A stretch of 64,000 bases of DNA from Oceanihabitans sp. 2_MG-2023 (lineage in GTDB: Bacteria > Bacteroidota > Bacteroidia > Flavobacteriales > Flavobacteriaceae), in contig NZ_JAUOQT010000003.1 in the NCBI RefSeq assembly GCF_030547245.1, forward strand, positions 124,001-188,000, in the 5' to 3' direction. Below are positions 54,322-63,939 of this stretch, one piece after another (the first letter of the stretch is position 1; the number at the start of each line of letters is the position of its first letter). The notes under the pieces are model-generated. The model saw only the letters and a list, made by a program, of their open reading frames with translations. It was not told where the DNA came from and searched no databases. The position numbers and the translations under genes were made by a program.

Positions 54322-55257
54322 TTATTTGTTTTTTAATTGTTTTACAATTTCAGGAATTTTCTTGATATAAGCTAATTCTTTTAATTTAACTCTAGATTCT
54401 TCGATTGGAGTACCAAAATAAGATTTTCCGCCTTCAATAGATTTTGTAACTCCAGTTTGACCAAGCACAACAGCCTTGTCTCCAATTGTAATACCACTTG
54501 TTGTACCAACTTGCCCCCAAATGGTCACTTCGTCACCAATAATACAGCAACCAGCAATACCAGTTTGCGATGCTATTAAGCATTTTTCTCCAATAATAGT
54601 GTCGTGTCCAACTTGAATTTGATTGTCAAGTTTTGAACCTTCACCAATGGTAGTATCTCCTGTCACTCCTTTATCTATTGTACAAAGCGCACCGATGTCT
54701 ACATGATCTTTAATTACAACTCTTCCTCCAGATATTAAAGGATCAAAGCCTTCTGGTCTTTTTTTATAATAAAAGGCAGAAGCGCCTAAAATAGTTCCTG
54801 CATGTATAGTAACATTATTACCAATTACAGTATCATCGTAAATACTTACGTTGGAATGAATGATACAATTTTCACCAACAACTACATTATTACCTATAAA
54901 ACAATTTGGTTGAATAATAGTGTTTTTTCCAATTTTTGCTGAAGGAGAAATAGCTACATTACTAGACTGAAAAGGTTTAAAGTGTTTTGTAATTTTATTA
55001 AAGTCTCTAAAAGGATCATCACTAATTAGTAATGCTTTTCCTTCTGGACATGCAACTTCTTTATTAATTAAAACAATTGTTGCTGCAGATTCTAATGCTT
55101 TATCGTAGTATTTAGGATGATCTACAAAAACAACATCGCCAGCTTCAACCACATGAATTTCATTAATCCCAAGAACGGGGAAATCTGCATTACCAATATA
55201 TTTACAGGTAATTAAATCTGCAATGTTTTTAAGTGTTTGTGGCTTTGGAAATTTCAT
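54322..55257 (-). CDS. LpxD-like left-handed beta-helix acyltransferase (second copy)
   Basis: 311 aa. Hexapeptide repeats from about 100 to 265 ([20 protein letters not shown] ...) after a small N-terminal uridine-binding-like domain. Related to LpxD but about 30 residues shorter than the true lpxD at 58208 and differing in the N-terminal domain. Second LpxD-like genes are known in Bacteroidetes; what this one acylates is not known to me. Between efp and the NTF2-like gene. Confidence 0.85.
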   Translation of the reverse strand: MKFPKPQTLKNIADLITCKYIGNADFPVLGINEIHVVEAGDVVFVDHPKYYDKALESAATIVLINKEVACPEGKALLISDDPFRDFNKITKHFKPFQSSNVAISPSAKIGKNTIIQPNCFIGNNVVVGENCIIHSNVSIYDDTVIGNNVTIHAGTILGASAFYYKKRPEGFDPLISGGRVVIKDHVDIGALCTIDKGVTGDTTIGEGSKLDNQIQVGHDTIIGEKCLIASQTGIAGCCIIGDEVTIWGQVGTTSGITIGDKAVVLGQTGVTKSIEGGKSYFGTPIEESRVKLKELAYIKKIPEIVKQLKNK

Positions 55258-55262
55258 ATATA

Positions 55263-55323
55263 CAGTTTACAGCTTTCAGTCTCAGTTTTCAGTATTGTTA
55301 ACTGAGACTGAGACTGTAAACTG
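55263..55323. repeat. Long imperfect inverted repeat between efp and the lpxD-like gene
   Basis: CAGTTTACAG...CAGTCTCAGTT pairs with AACTGAGACTGAGACTGTAAACTG; about 24 bp of stem with one bulge and a short loop. It could act as a transcription-pausing or mRNA-stability element, or be a dispersed repeat. Confidence 0.85.
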
Positions 55324-55327
55324 AATT

Positions 55328-55894
55328 TTATTCTTTTACACGTTCTTTATACGTTCCTTTTTCTGTTTCCACTTTTATCTTATCTCCTTCATTAATAAAT
55401 AATGGCACATTAACAGTTGCTCCTGTTTCAACAGTTGCTGGCTTTGTTGCATTAGTAGCTGTATTTCCTTTAACTCCTGGCTCTGTTGCTGTTATTTCTA
55501 ATATTACACTTGCAGGTAAATCTACAGACAATGGCATATTGTCTTCTGCATTAATTTGTATAGTAACGACCTCTCCTTCTTTCATTAAACCAGGATTGTC
55601 TAGCGCAGACTCTAAAAGTCTTATTTGAGAATAATCTGCTTCATTCATAAAATGATAAAATTCACCATCGTTATACAAATATTGAAATTTATGCGTTTCT
55701 ACACGAACATCATCTAATTTATGTCCTGCCGAAAACGTATTATCTAATACTTTTCCACTAGTTACACTTTTCATTTTTGTTCTAACAAAAGCTGGGCCTT
55801 TACCAGGTTTTACGTGTAGAAATTCAATAATTTTATAAATATCATTATTATATTTAATACAAAGTCCGTTTCTAATATCTGAAGTTGTTGCCAT
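55328..55894 (-). CDS. efp: Translation elongation factor P (EF-P)
   Basis: 188 aa from MATTSDIRNGL; a GTG four codons upstream is less likely. KOW-like first domain with HVKPGKGPAFVRTKMKS; the usual modified Lys of the loop is K in KPGKGPAF. OB domains follow, ending GDKIKVETEKGTYKERVKE. Relieves ribosome stalling at polyproline. Inserted between lpxA and the lpxD-like gene, an arrangement I recognise from related genomes. Confidence 0.96.
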   Translation of the reverse strand: MATTSDIRNGLCIKYNNDIYKIIEFLHVKPGKGPAFVRTKMKSVTSGKVLDNTFSAGHKLDDVRVETHKFQYLYNDGEFYHFMNEADYSQIRLLESALDNPGLMKEGEVVTIQINAEDNMPLSVDLPASVILEITATEPGVKGNTATNATKPATVETGATVNVPLFINEGDKIKVETEKGTYKERVKE

Positions 55895-55901
55895 AGTATT
55901 T

Positions 55902-55915
55902 CCCACGAAAGTGGG
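55902..55915 (-). repeat. Short hairpin upstream of efp
   Basis: CCCAC-GAAA-GTGGG, 5-bp stem and tetraloop, 8 nt before the efp ATG. Same design as the element before hisA. Confidence 0.75.
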
Positions 55916-55936
55916 TATCTTTTTAATTAATAAATT

Positions 55937-56722
55937 TTAATTTGATTTGAAGTATCCTTTCATAATACCACGATGTGAATTCTTAATAAATTGAAGAATT
56001 TCATCACGTTCATGTGTTGCTTCCATTTCTGCTTCAATTAAGTCGGAAGCCTGTGTGTTATTATAATTTTTTTGATATAACATTCTGTATATATCTTGTA
56101 TTTCTCTAATTTTTTCGGTGGCAAAGCCTCTTCTTCTTAACCCTACAGAATTAATTCCTACATAGGATAAAGGTTCCCGACCAGCTTTCACAAAAGGAGG
56201 AACATCTTTTCTTACTAAAGAACCTCCAGTTACAAAAGCATGATTTCCAATAGAACAAAATTGATGTACCGCTGTCATTCCTGCTAATACTACATAATCA
56301 CCAACTGTTATATGTCCTGCTAATGTACTATTATTAGAAAAAATGCAATTATTACCAACCACACAATCATGAGCTATATGACAGTAAGCCATTATTAGAC
56401 AATTGTCTCCAATTACCGTTTTCATTTTATCTGTAGTACCACGATTAATAGTTACACATTCTCTAATGGTAACGTTATCACCAATTACTGTTAATGTATC
56501 TTCGTCTTTGTATTTTAAGTCTTGCGGTACACCAGAAATTACTGCACCAGGAAAAATATTACAATTTTTACCTATTCGAGCTCCTTCCATGATAGTTACA
56601 TTACTACCGATCCAAGTTCCTTCACCAATTATCACATTATTGTGTATGGTTGTAAAGGGATCAATTACTACATTTTTAGCAATTTTTGCTCCTGGATGTA
56701 CATACGCTAAAGGTTGATTCAT
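55937..56722 (-). CDS. lpxA: Acyl-ACP--UDP-N-acetylglucosamine O-acyltransferase (LpxA)
   Basis: 261 aa from MNQPLAYVHPGAKI; an upstream start would add 20 residues not seen in the family. Left-handed beta-helix of hexapeptide repeats, with AYCHIAHDCVVGNN (catalytic His) and TVHQFCSIGNHAF-like AVHQFCSIG (acyl-chain ruler region). First step of lipid A synthesis. 92 bp after the lpxC-fabZ gene. Confidence 0.96.
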   Translation of the reverse strand: MNQPLAYVHPGAKIAKNVVIDPFTTIHNNVIIGEGTWIGSNVTIMEGARIGKNCNIFPGAVISGVPQDLKYKDEDTLTVIGDNVTIRECVTINRGTTDKMKTVIGDNCLIMAYCHIAHDCVVGNNCIFSNNSTLAGHITVGDYVVLAGMTAVHQFCSIGNHAFVTGGSLVRKDVPPFVKAGREPLSYVGINSVGLRRRGFATEKIREIQDIYRMLYQKNYNNTQASDLIEAEMEATHERDEILQFIKNSHRGIMKGYFKSN

Positions 56723-56814
56723 TTTATAAATATTTATATTACAAAGCGACAAAATTGGTCGCTTTTCACTTTCAAACTTCAATAATTATTTTGAAATCTG
56801 CTAGATTTGTATCG

Positions 56815-58221
56815 TTATTTTATTTTAGAAATTTGCGCCATTAATTCTGCTTCTGCACATAATTTTCCATTAGCGTACGCATAGCCTTGCATATGACAAA
56901 TACCTCTACGAATTGGAGTAATCAAATCACATTTAAAGATTAATGTATCCCCAGGAACTACTTTTTGTTTAAACTTAACTTTATCAATTTTCATAAAGAA
57001 AGTTAAATAGTTTTCTGGGTCTGGAACTGTACTCAACACAAGTATCCCACCTGTTTGCGCCATAGCTTCCACTATTAAAACACCAGGCATAACTGGTGCT
57101 CCTGGAAAGTGACCTTTAAAAAACTCTTCGTTCATGGTCACATTTTTCATACCAAGTACATGAGAATCACTAAGCTCAAACACTTTGTCTATCAACAAAA
57201 ACGGTTGTCTATGTGGTAACATATCCATTATTTGGTTGACATCCATTAAAGGTTGTTGATTTAGGTCTACCGCAGGAACATAATTACGCTTTTCGTTTTT
57301 TATAATTTTAGCCAGTTTTTTGGCAAATTGTGTATTTACATAGTGCCCAGGTTTATTCGCTATAATTTTACCTCTTATTCTGGTTCCAACTAATGCTAAA
57401 TCACCTATAACATCTAACAATTTGTGTCTAGCCGCTTCATTTGGATGATGGAGCGTTAAATTATCTAAAATCCCATTAGATTTCACTGCAATTGCCTCTT
57501 TATTAAAAGCAACCTTAAGTTTTTCCATAGTTTCGGAAGATAATTCTTTATCTACATAAACTATTGCATTATTTAAGTCGCCACCTTTAATTAATCCGTT
57601 TTCCAAAAGCATTTCTATTTCATGTAGAAAACTAAAAGTTCTGGAATCTGAGATTTGTTCTTTAAAATCTGAAATATGATTTAAAGTAGCATTTTGAGTA
57701 CCTAAAACTTTGGTGCCAAAATCTACCATAGTAGTAATTTGATATTCTTTAGAAGGCATTACTAGAATTTCACTACCAGTTTCTTCGTCTACATAAGAAA
57801 TAATATCTGTAACTACATATTCTTGCCTAATTGCATTTTGTTCTACAATTTCTGCTTTTTCTAGAGCCTCAATAAAGAATTTCGAAGAACCATCCATAAT
57901 TGGTGGTTCGGAAGCGTCTAACTCGATAAGAACGTTGTCTATATCTAAACCTACTAAAGCAGCAAGTACATGCTCACAGGTTTGAATAGTAACACCGTTT
58001 TTTTCCATGCAAGTACCACGTTGTGTATTTGTAACATAGTTTGCATCTGCCTCTATTATTGGCTCTCCTTCTAAATCGATACGTTTAAAACCAAATCCGA
58101 AATTCTCTGAAGCCGGTTTAAATGTTAGTTTCACATCCTTTCCAGTATGTAAACCTACACCACTTAAAGACATTTCATTTTTTATTGTCTTTTGCTTAAT
58201 ACTAGTATTAACTATTGCCAT
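56815..58221 (-). CDS. lpxC/fabZ: Bifunctional UDP-3-O-acyl-GlcNAc deacetylase / 3-hydroxyacyl-ACP dehydratase (LpxC-FabZ)
   Basis: 468 aa. LpxC part (about 1-310) with [25 protein letters not shown] (zinc ligand His) and the zinc-binding [11 protein letters not shown] pair. FabZ part (about 325-468) with [14 protein letters not shown] (catalytic His) and [20 protein letters not shown] (catalytic Glu). The fusion is typical of Bacteroidetes. Overlaps the lpxD end by 14 bp. Confidence 0.97.
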   Translation of the reverse strand: MAIVNTSIKQKTIKNEMSLSGVGLHTGKDVKLTFKPASENFGFGFKRIDLEGEPIIEADANYVTNTQRGTCMEKNGVTIQTCEHVLAALVGLDIDNVLIELDASEPPIMDGSSKFFIEALEKAEIVEQNAIRQEYVVTDIISYVDEETGSEILVMPSKEYQITTMVDFGTKVLGTQNATLNHISDFKEQISDSRTFSFLHEIEMLLENGLIKGGDLNNAIVYVDKELSSETMEKLKVAFNKEAIAVKSNGILDNLTLHHPNEAARHKLLDVIGDLALVGTRIRGKIIANKPGHYVNTQFAKKLAKIIKNEKRNYVPAVDLNQQPLMDVNQIMDMLPHRQPFLLIDKVFELSDSHVLGMKNVTMNEEFFKGHFPGAPVMPGVLIVEAMAQTGGILVLSTVPDPENYLTFFMKIDKVKFKQKVVPGDTLIFKCDLITPIRRGICHMQGYAYANGKLCAEAELMAQISKIK

Positions 58222-59236
58222 CTACTTTTTTTTCGATTTCACTTATATTTTTTACAATCTTTGGAAGGTTTTTGAAATATACATATGATTTATTCCAATC
58301 TCCATAATTAAAAGAAGGAGAACCTTGAAGCGTCTCATTATCTTTTACGTTTTTACCAATTCCAGATTGTGCTTGTACTCTTACACCATTTCCTATGGTT
58401 AAATGTCCTGCAATACCAACTTGACCTCCAATCATACAATTCTCGCCAATTTTAGTTGACCCAGCAATTCCTGTTTGTGCAGCAATTACAGTGTTTTTAC
58501 CAATTTCTACATTGTGCGCTATTTGTATTTGGTTATCTAGTTTTACACCTCTTTTAATTAAGGTAGAACCTAAAGTCGCTCTATCTATTGTTGTTCCTGC
58601 TCCAACATCTACAAAATCTTCAAGAATAACGTTTCCAGTTTGTGGTACTTTAGTAAATTCTCCTTTTTCGTTTGGTGCAAAACCAAAACCATCTGCTCCA
58701 ATAATTGCACCAGAATTAATAACACAATTTTTACCTATAATACAATCGGAATACAATTTCGCTCCTGCATAAATTATAGAATCATTATCTATTGTAACAT
58801 TATCTCCTATATATACATTTGGATATATTTTTACATTTTCACCAATAGTTACATTTTCACCAATGTATGAAAAAGCTCCAATATACACCGTTTCTGGATA
58901 CTTCACAGATTCAGAAATATAAGATGGTTTTTCTACACCTACTTTATTGTTCTTTGCTAAATTGTAATATTCTAACAATTTAGAGAATGCTTTATAGGCA
59001 TCTGCTACTTTTATTAAAGTAGTATCGATGCTATTTTCAGGCTCGAAAGTTTTATTTACTATGGTTATTGATGCTCTAGTTGAATATATATATGGTGTGT
59101 ATTTAGGATTAGAAAGAAACGTTAATGATCCTTCTGTTCCTTCTTCGATTTTTGAAAGTTTAGATACTTCAACATCTGGGTTACCAACAATGTCTCCTTC
59201 TAAAATTCCTGCAATTTGTTCTGCTGTGAATTTCAC
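58208..59236 (-). CDS. lpxD: UDP-3-O-(3-hydroxymyristoyl)glucosamine N-acyltransferase (LpxD)
   Basis: 342 aa from a GTG that gives the family N-terminus (V)[19 protein letters not shown]; a TTG farther upstream adds unrelated residues. N-terminal uridine-binding domain to about 100, then hexapeptide repeats, with the catalytic His in [13 protein letters not shown]. Third step of lipid A synthesis. Overlaps lpxC-fabZ. Confidence 0.95.
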   Translation of the reverse strand: MKFTAEQIAGILEGDIVGNPDVEVSKLSKIEEGTEGSLTFLSNPKYTPYIYSTRASITIVNKTFEPENSIDTTLIKVADAYKAFSKLLEYYNLAKNNKVGVEKPSYISESVKYPETVYIGAFSYIGENVTIGENVKIYPNVYIGDNVTIDNDSIIYAGAKLYSDCIIGKNCVINSGAIIGADGFGFAPNEKGEFTKVPQTGNVILEDFVDVGAGTTIDRATLGSTLIKRGVKLDNQIQIAHNVEIGKNTVIAAQTGIAGSTKIGENCMIGGQVGIAGHLTIGNGVRVQAQSGIGKNVKDNETLQGSPSFNYGDWNKSYVYFKNLPKIVKNISEIEKKVDGNS

Positions 59237-59285
59237 ACTTTTTTGTTTAGTTTTTTGTAATTCTAGCAAAAATAAGAAAAATGTG

Positions 59286-60515
59286 CTAAAGTTTTTGTTT
59301 TGGATAACATATATAATATTTAGTCACTGGTTTTGAAAGTGCTTTTAGGTTTAATTGATCGGAAGCTTTCACGATATCTTCTATCTTTCCGTTTTTATGT
59401 AATATATTAATTTTTTGTTTTTTTTGTTGATATGCTTGATTTGAAATCTCTCCTGTAAACACAAAATAAGAAGCTTCTTCTTCCGAAATTTGAAATTTCT
59501 CTATAAGCGTCTGCTTGTGTAAGTTTAAATTTTCTGTTTTAATTTTTTTCTTTTTCAGCTTCACCTTCAGCAAATCTCTATTTATTATCATTTCACATAG
59601 ATTTTTCAACACAAAATCCTCATGAAACTGCCAAGCTTTCATTGCAGAAATAATATCATAATCATCTAGCATTGCAAAAGTGTTTAATGTTTCCGCATTA
59701 AAATCATTTAAAGAAATTTCATTTTTTAAAAAATACTGTAAAGGTTTGCTCGCATCTAATTTTACTCCTTTAAAAGTCAGTTCTTTTGCTCTTTTTAAAA
59801 CTCTAATCAATAACTGTTCTGCAGCTAAACTCGTTTTATGTAAATACACTTGCCAATACATTAAGCGTCTAGCTACTAAAAATTTTTCGACACTATAAAT
59901 CCCTTTATCTTCTACTACAAGCGCATCGTTTACCACATTAAGCATGGTTATTAAACGTTCACTATTTATATTGCCTTCTGCTACTCCTGTATAAAAACTA
60001 TCGCGTTTTAAATAATCTGCTCTATCCATATCTATTTGACTAGATATTAACTGGCACATAAACTTTCTATGGTATTCGCCTTTAAAAATTTTAATGGCTA
60101 AAGTTAAACTTCCGTTAAACTCTGCATTTAAAGTTTCCATAAAAAGCAACGAAATTTCTTCATGGGATACATTATTAACGATACTATGTTCCATTGCATG
60201 AGAAAATGGTCCGTGACCAATATCATGTAATAAAATAGCGACTAACAATGCGTTTTTTTCGTCTTCAGATATTTCAACACCCTTAAAACAAAGCACTTGT
60301 ATTGCTTTTTGCATTAAATGCATGCAACCTATAGCATGATGAAAACGTGTGTGATGCGCTCCTGGATATACCAAGTAAGACATGCCCATTTGGGTAATTC
60401 TACGTAGCCTCTGAAAATATTTATGTTCAATTAAATCGAATATTAGCGAATTAGGTATAGTAATAAATCCGTAAATTGGGTCGTTTAATATTTTAAGTTT
60501 GTTTTTAGTATGCAA
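59286..60515 (-). CDS. HD-domain phosphohydrolase (dNTPase-like)
   Basis: 409 aa. N-terminal [20 protein letters not shown] and the [19 protein letters not shown] region, then HD motif with [12 protein letters not shown] and [16 protein letters not shown] (H, HD, D metal ligands). SAMHD1/YfbR-like HD family. No ATG fits the family start, so it probably begins with TTG. Divergent from porX with only 35 bp between start codons. Cytoplasmic; exact substrate unknown. Confidence 0.9.
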   Translation of the reverse strand: MHTKNKLKILNDPIYGFITIPNSLIFDLIEHKYFQRLRRITQMGMSYLVYPGAHHTRFHHAIGCMHLMQKAIQVLCFKGVEISEDEKNALLVAILLHDIGHGPFSHAMEHSIVNNVSHEEISLLFMETLNAEFNGSLTLAIKIFKGEYHRKFMCQLISSQIDMDRADYLKRDSFYTGVAEGNINSERLITMLNVVNDALVVEDKGIYSVEKFLVARRLMYWQVYLHKTSLAAEQLLIRVLKRAKELTFKGVKLDASKPLQYFLKNEISLNDFNAETLNTFAMLDDYDIISAMKAWQFHEDFVLKNLCEMIINRDLLKVKLKKKKIKTENLNLHKQTLIEKFQISEEEASYFVFTGEISNQAYQQKKQKINILHKNGKIEDIVKASDQLNLKALSKPVTKYYICYPKQKL

Positions 60516-60550
60516 GCTTTACTTTTTTACAATTATATAAACAAATATAC

Positions 60551-62104
60551 ATGAACAATATAAATATTCTTTGGGTTGACGACGAAATCGATTTACTTAA
60601 ACCTCATATTATCTTTCTGGAACAAAAAAACTACAAGGTAACTACTTGTAAAAGTGGTACAGAAGCACTAGAAATTTTAGATGACACCAATTTTGATATT
60701 GTTTTTTTAGACGAAAACATGCCAGGACTTACCGGACTAGAAACTTTAAATGAAATTAAAGAAAGAAGAGATACACTTCCTGTGGTGATGATAACCAAAA
60801 GTGAAGAAGAATATATAATGGAAGAAGCTATAGGTAATAAAATAGCAGATTACCTTATTAAGCCTGTAAACCCCAACCAAATATTATTAAGTTTAAAGAA
60901 AAATTTAGATCACTCTAGATTAGTCTCTGAAAAAACGACTTCAAATTACCAACAAGAGTTTAGAAAAATTGCTATGGATTTATCTATGGTGAACTCTTTC
61001 GAAGAATGGGCAGCACTATACCAAAAGCTAATTTATTGGGAGTTACAATTAGAAGATATTGAAGATATTGGTATGTTTGAAATTTTAGAATCCCAAAAAA
61101 ACGAAGCAAACACTCAATTTGGTAAATTTATTGATAAAAATTATCCTACTTGGTTTGATGCTCATACAGATGCACCAATCATGTCTCATACTTTATTTAA
61201 AGAAAAGATAGCTCCAGAAATAAGCAAAGAACAACCTACCCTATTGGTCGTTATAGATAATTTGCGGTATGACCAATGGAAAGCTTTTGAACCTATAATA
61301 AACAACTATTATAAAAAAGAAAAAGAACTTCCTTTTTACAGTATTTTGCCAACAGCAACACAATACGCTAGAAATGCTATTTTTTCTGGTCTAATGCCTA
61401 GTGATATGGAGAAATTACATCCAAATTACTGGAAAAACGATACAGATGAAGGTGGTAAAAATTTACATGAAGCTGATTTTCTAAGAGAACAATTAAAACG
61501 CTTAGGTTTATCGAACTTAAAACATGAGTATTATAAAATTACTAATTTAAAAAATGGAAAAAAGCTTGTCGATAATTTTAAAGGACTAAAAGACAACGAT
61601 CTAACTGTTGTTGTTTACAACTTTGTAGATATGCTTTCGCACTCTAAAACAGAAATGGATGTTGTAAAAGAACTCGCTTCTAATGATAAAGCTTACAGGT
61701 CTTTAACTCAAAGTTGGTTTAAAAATTCTCCCTTACTAGAAATGATACAACAAGCGCAACAGATGGGCTTTAAATTAATATTAACAACAGATCATGGTAC
61801 TATTAATGTAAAAAACCCTTCTAAAGTTGTTGGAGATAGAGATACAAGCTTAAACTTAAGATATAAAACAGGAAGAAGTTTAACTTATGAAGACAAAGAC
61901 GTATTAGTAGCAAAAGATCCCAAGAGCATTCATTTACCCTCTCTATCCATGAGTAGCTCTTTCATATTTGCAAAGAATGATTTGTTTTTTGCTTACCCAA
62001 ATAATTACAATCATTACGTAAGTTATTTTAGAAATACATATCAACATGGAGGTGTTTCATTAGAAGAAATGATCATTCCGTTTGTAGTATTAAACCCCAA
62101 ATAA
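60551..62104 (+). CDS. porX: PorX-type response regulator with PglZ/alkaline-phosphatase domain
   Basis: 517 aa. Receiver domain (1-120): ILWVDDEIDLL, FDIVFLDENMPG (phospho-acceptor Asp), VVMITKSEEEY and YLIKPVNPNQ (Lys). The C-terminal region (about 200-517) is a PglZ/AP-superfamily domain with TLLVVIDNLRYDQWKAFEPI and LTTDHGTINVKNPSK, metal-binding residues kept. PorX pairs with PorY to control the T9SS in Porphyromonas and Flavobacterium, which fits the two T9SS substrates in this window. Next to the divergent HD gene. Confidence 0.94.
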   Translation: MNNINILWVDDEIDLLKPHIIFLEQKNYKVTTCKSGTEALEILDDTNFDIVFLDENMPGLTGLETLNEIKERRDTLPVVMITKSEEEYIMEEAIGNKIADYLIKPVNPNQILLSLKKNLDHSRLVSEKTTSNYQQEFRKIAMDLSMVNSFEEWAALYQKLIYWELQLEDIEDIGMFEILESQKNEANTQFGKFIDKNYPTWFDAHTDAPIMSHTLFKEKIAPEISKEQPTLLVVIDNLRYDQWKAFEPIINNYYKKEKELPFYSILPTATQYARNAIFSGLMPSDMEKLHPNYWKNDTDEGGKNLHEADFLREQLKRLGLSNLKHEYYKITNLKNGKKLVDNFKGLKDNDLTVVVYNFVDMLSHSKTEMDVVKELASNDKAYRSLTQSWFKNSPLLEMIQQAQQMGFKLILTTDHGTINVKNPSKVVGDRDTSLNLRYKTGRSLTYEDKDVLVAKDPKSIHLPSLSMSSSFIFAKNDLFFAYPNNYNHYVSYFRNTYQHGGVSLEEMIIPFVVLNPK

Positions 62105-62199
62105 CGATAGACGTAATACGTTTTAAATCGATGAAATACATAAAAATTAGTTTTTAATGAAATATTTGCTTAATATTGCATGTTTAATTTAAGATAGGT

Positions 62200-62604
62200 T
62201 TGGAGTTAAACTACACAATTAACGATCTTGATAAAGTTGTTAAAACACTATTAAAAAATAGTGATAGTAAAATTATTTTATTTCATGGTAGCATGGGAGT
62301 TGGTAAGACAACACTCATAAAGGCCTTAGTTAAAGCTATAGGAAGTACAGATGAGGTACAAAGTCCAACCTACTCTTTAGTTAATGAATATCGATATAAT
62401 AATGCAAGTATTTTTCATTTTGATTTATACCGAGTTAATACAATTGATGAACTATACAATTTTGGCTTTGAAGAATACGTACAACAAAACCAATGGGTTT
62501 TAATAGAATGGCCAGAATTAGCTGTAGAATTTATGCCTGAAAATACTACAAATGTATTTTTAGAACTAAATGAAAATGAAAGTAGAAAGATTATAATAAA
62601 GTAA
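62200..62604 (+). CDS. tsaE: tRNA threonylcarbamoyladenosine biosynthesis ATPase (TsaE)
   Basis: 134 aa. P-loop FHGSMGVGKTTL, SPTYSLVNEY, and HFDLYRV (Walker B region), then LIEWPE. Works with TsaB/TsaD in t6A37 modification. The start appears to be TTG (MELNYTIND); no upstream ATG fits the family. Confidence 0.93.
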   Translation: MELNYTINDLDKVVKTLLKNSDSKIILFHGSMGVGKTTLIKALVKAIGSTDEVQSPTYSLVNEYRYNNASIFHFDLYRVNTIDELYNFGFEEYVQQNQWVLIEWPELAVEFMPENTTNVFLELNENESRKIIIK

Positions 62605-62640
62605 CCTAAATCTATATAAAATAATGATTGAGTAAGTAAA

Positions 62641-62679
62641 TTCTTACGTGTTTTTTATGATTCTTACTTGTTTTATGGA
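62641..62679. repeat. Two near-identical 20-bp direct repeats
   Basis: TTCTTACGTGTTTTTTATGA and TTCTTACTTGTTTTATGGA lie side by side, followed by CCGTAAG. They are upstream of the small secreted peptide and could be a regulator-binding pair. Confidence 0.6.
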
Positions 62680-62799
62680 TAATCCGTAAGCAAAAAAGTG
62701 AATTTTGTTAATTTTAACATAATTTTAACATTTAGCGCAAAATTGAGAGTCAGTGTTTATATAATTTTAATGTATTAATTAATTTAATCCCTTATAATT

Positions 62800-62943
62800 A
62801 TGAAAACTAAAAAGTATTTAATTGCAATTGCAATTTTCGGAGGAGTATTGTTTACAGCTCAAGCAACAAATCTTATTGACATTGATGGACAAACCACAAC
62901 AGAAGTTAAAGGAAAGAAAATCAAAATTCCAACACACGGTTAA
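62800..62943 (+). CDS. Tiny secreted peptide
   Basis: 47 aa: signal MKTKKYLIAIAIFGGVLFTA then AQATNLIDIDGQTTTEVKGK and a short basic end (KKIKIPTHG). Mature part of about 25 residues. The frame is intact with a good ATG and sits directly upstream of a GTG-started membrane protein gene (7 bp gap). Similar tiny exported peptides exist in Flavobacteriaceae, function unknown. Confidence 0.65.
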   Translation: MKTKKYLIAIAIFGGVLFTAQATNLIDIDGQTTTEVKGKKIKIPTHG

Positions 62944-62950
62944 AAATAAT

Positions 62951-63430
62951 GTGATAATTAAGGGTAGTCTATTAGCTGTTTTAATAGCTATAACTCCTTA
63001 TTTATTTTACTTATATGAAAGTGTTCCAGATACTCGTATTTGGAACACTTTCTTTTTCACTTATGAAAGCAAAATTTATGAAAGCGCTCAAGTAGTAATG
63101 TGGATAGTAACAGGTAAATTAATACCTATATTACTACTATTAATTTGGTTTTTCACCTGTCGTCATTGGTGGTACCATGCTATTTTAGTTCCAATTATCA
63201 TGTTCATTTATCAAATAATTGGCTTTGTAAATACAGATTCAGATATTTTTGATGAGTTTCAACTATTTCATTTGGTTCCTGTTATGGCAATAATAATCCC
63301 GTCCATCTATTTAATAAGAGCAAAAATGTTTGATAAACTAAATTCAGCTAGTAAAACTTTAGAAGACTTAGAAGCCGAATTTACCGTTAGACCAAAAACC
63401 ATTTGGGGAAAAGTGAAGCAGTATTTTTAA
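62951..63430 (+). CDS. Three-helix membrane protein of unknown function
   Basis: 159 aa from GTG (reading VIIKGSLLAVLIAITPYLFY). Upstream codons in this frame (MQLQFSEEYC...) overlap the tiny secreted peptide in another frame and are not coding. Membrane helices at about 5-20, 45-70, 75-95 and 110-130. No recognisable family. Located right after the tiny peptide, so the two may be translated together. Confidence 0.72.
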   Translation: MIIKGSLLAVLIAITPYLFYLYESVPDTRIWNTFFFTYESKIYESAQVVMWIVTGKLIPILLLLIWFFTCRHWWYHAILVPIIMFIYQIIGFVNTDSDIFDEFQLFHLVPVMAIIIPSIYLIRAKMFDKLNSASKTLEDLEAEFTVRPKTIWGKVKQYF

Positions 63431-63500
63431 CATTCCTTTTTTTAGATAAAACCTACACCAAAAAAGCAATTATTTTAATACAAAAACATCGTAAATTTAC

Positions 63501-63519
63501 ATTACGGTTTTTCCGTAAT
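63501..63519. promoter_or_regulatory. Operator-like palindrome ATTACGG-N5-CCGTAAT
   Basis: Perfect 7-bp inverted half-sites around a TTTTT centre, about 60 bp before the start of the HTH regulator gene. Probably the regulator's own binding site. Confidence 0.65.
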
Positions 63520-63579
63520 TATAATTTATTTGTATATTTATAGAATATTTTCTTCGTAAACCGAATACAAATAAATTAC

Positions 63580-63939
63580 ATGAGCAAAACAATCCACAGA
63601 ATAATGCTAGTTATCAAACACTTAGGCATTAGCGCTAGACAATTTGATATTTCTATAGGTACTGCAAATGGCTATATATTACGCATGCAAAAGAACAATG
63701 CATCTGTTGGAAGTGATGTTATAGAGCGAATTGTACAATTATATCCACAAATAAATTTAGTTTGGCTAATTACTGGTCAAGGAGAAATGTTACTAGAAGA
63801 TCCTAAAAAGAAATCCAGTAAAACAAACCTTGAAATTGAGCAATATATAAATGAAAGGTTAAGTGAAAAATGGAGTGAAGAGAAAAGATTATTATTAGAA
63901 AGTATTTTGGAAGAAATGAATAATCTAAATAATAATTAG
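63580..63939 (+). CDS. Phage-repressor-like HTH DNA-binding protein
   Basis: 119 aa. N-terminal XRE/Cro-like helix-turn-helix (MLVIKHLGISARQFDISIGT, then ANGYILRMQKNNASVGSDVIERIV) followed by YPQINLVWLITGQGEMLL, the signature of a common Bacteroidetes regulator family. C-terminal coiled coil (EQYINERLSEKWSEEKRLLL). Likely binds the palindrome upstream of its own gene. Confidence 0.88.
   Translation: MSKTIHRIMLVIKHLGISARQFDISIGTANGYILRMQKNNASVGSDVIERIVQLYPQINLVWLITGQGEMLLEDPKKKSSKTNLEIEQYINERLSEKWSEEKRLLLESILEEMNNLNNN

Noticed and set aside
62822-62950. N-terminal extension of the 62951 membrane protein
   Set aside because: The frame overlaps the tiny secreted peptide in another phase and has no sensible composition; the GTG at 62951 gives a clean start just after the peptide's stop.
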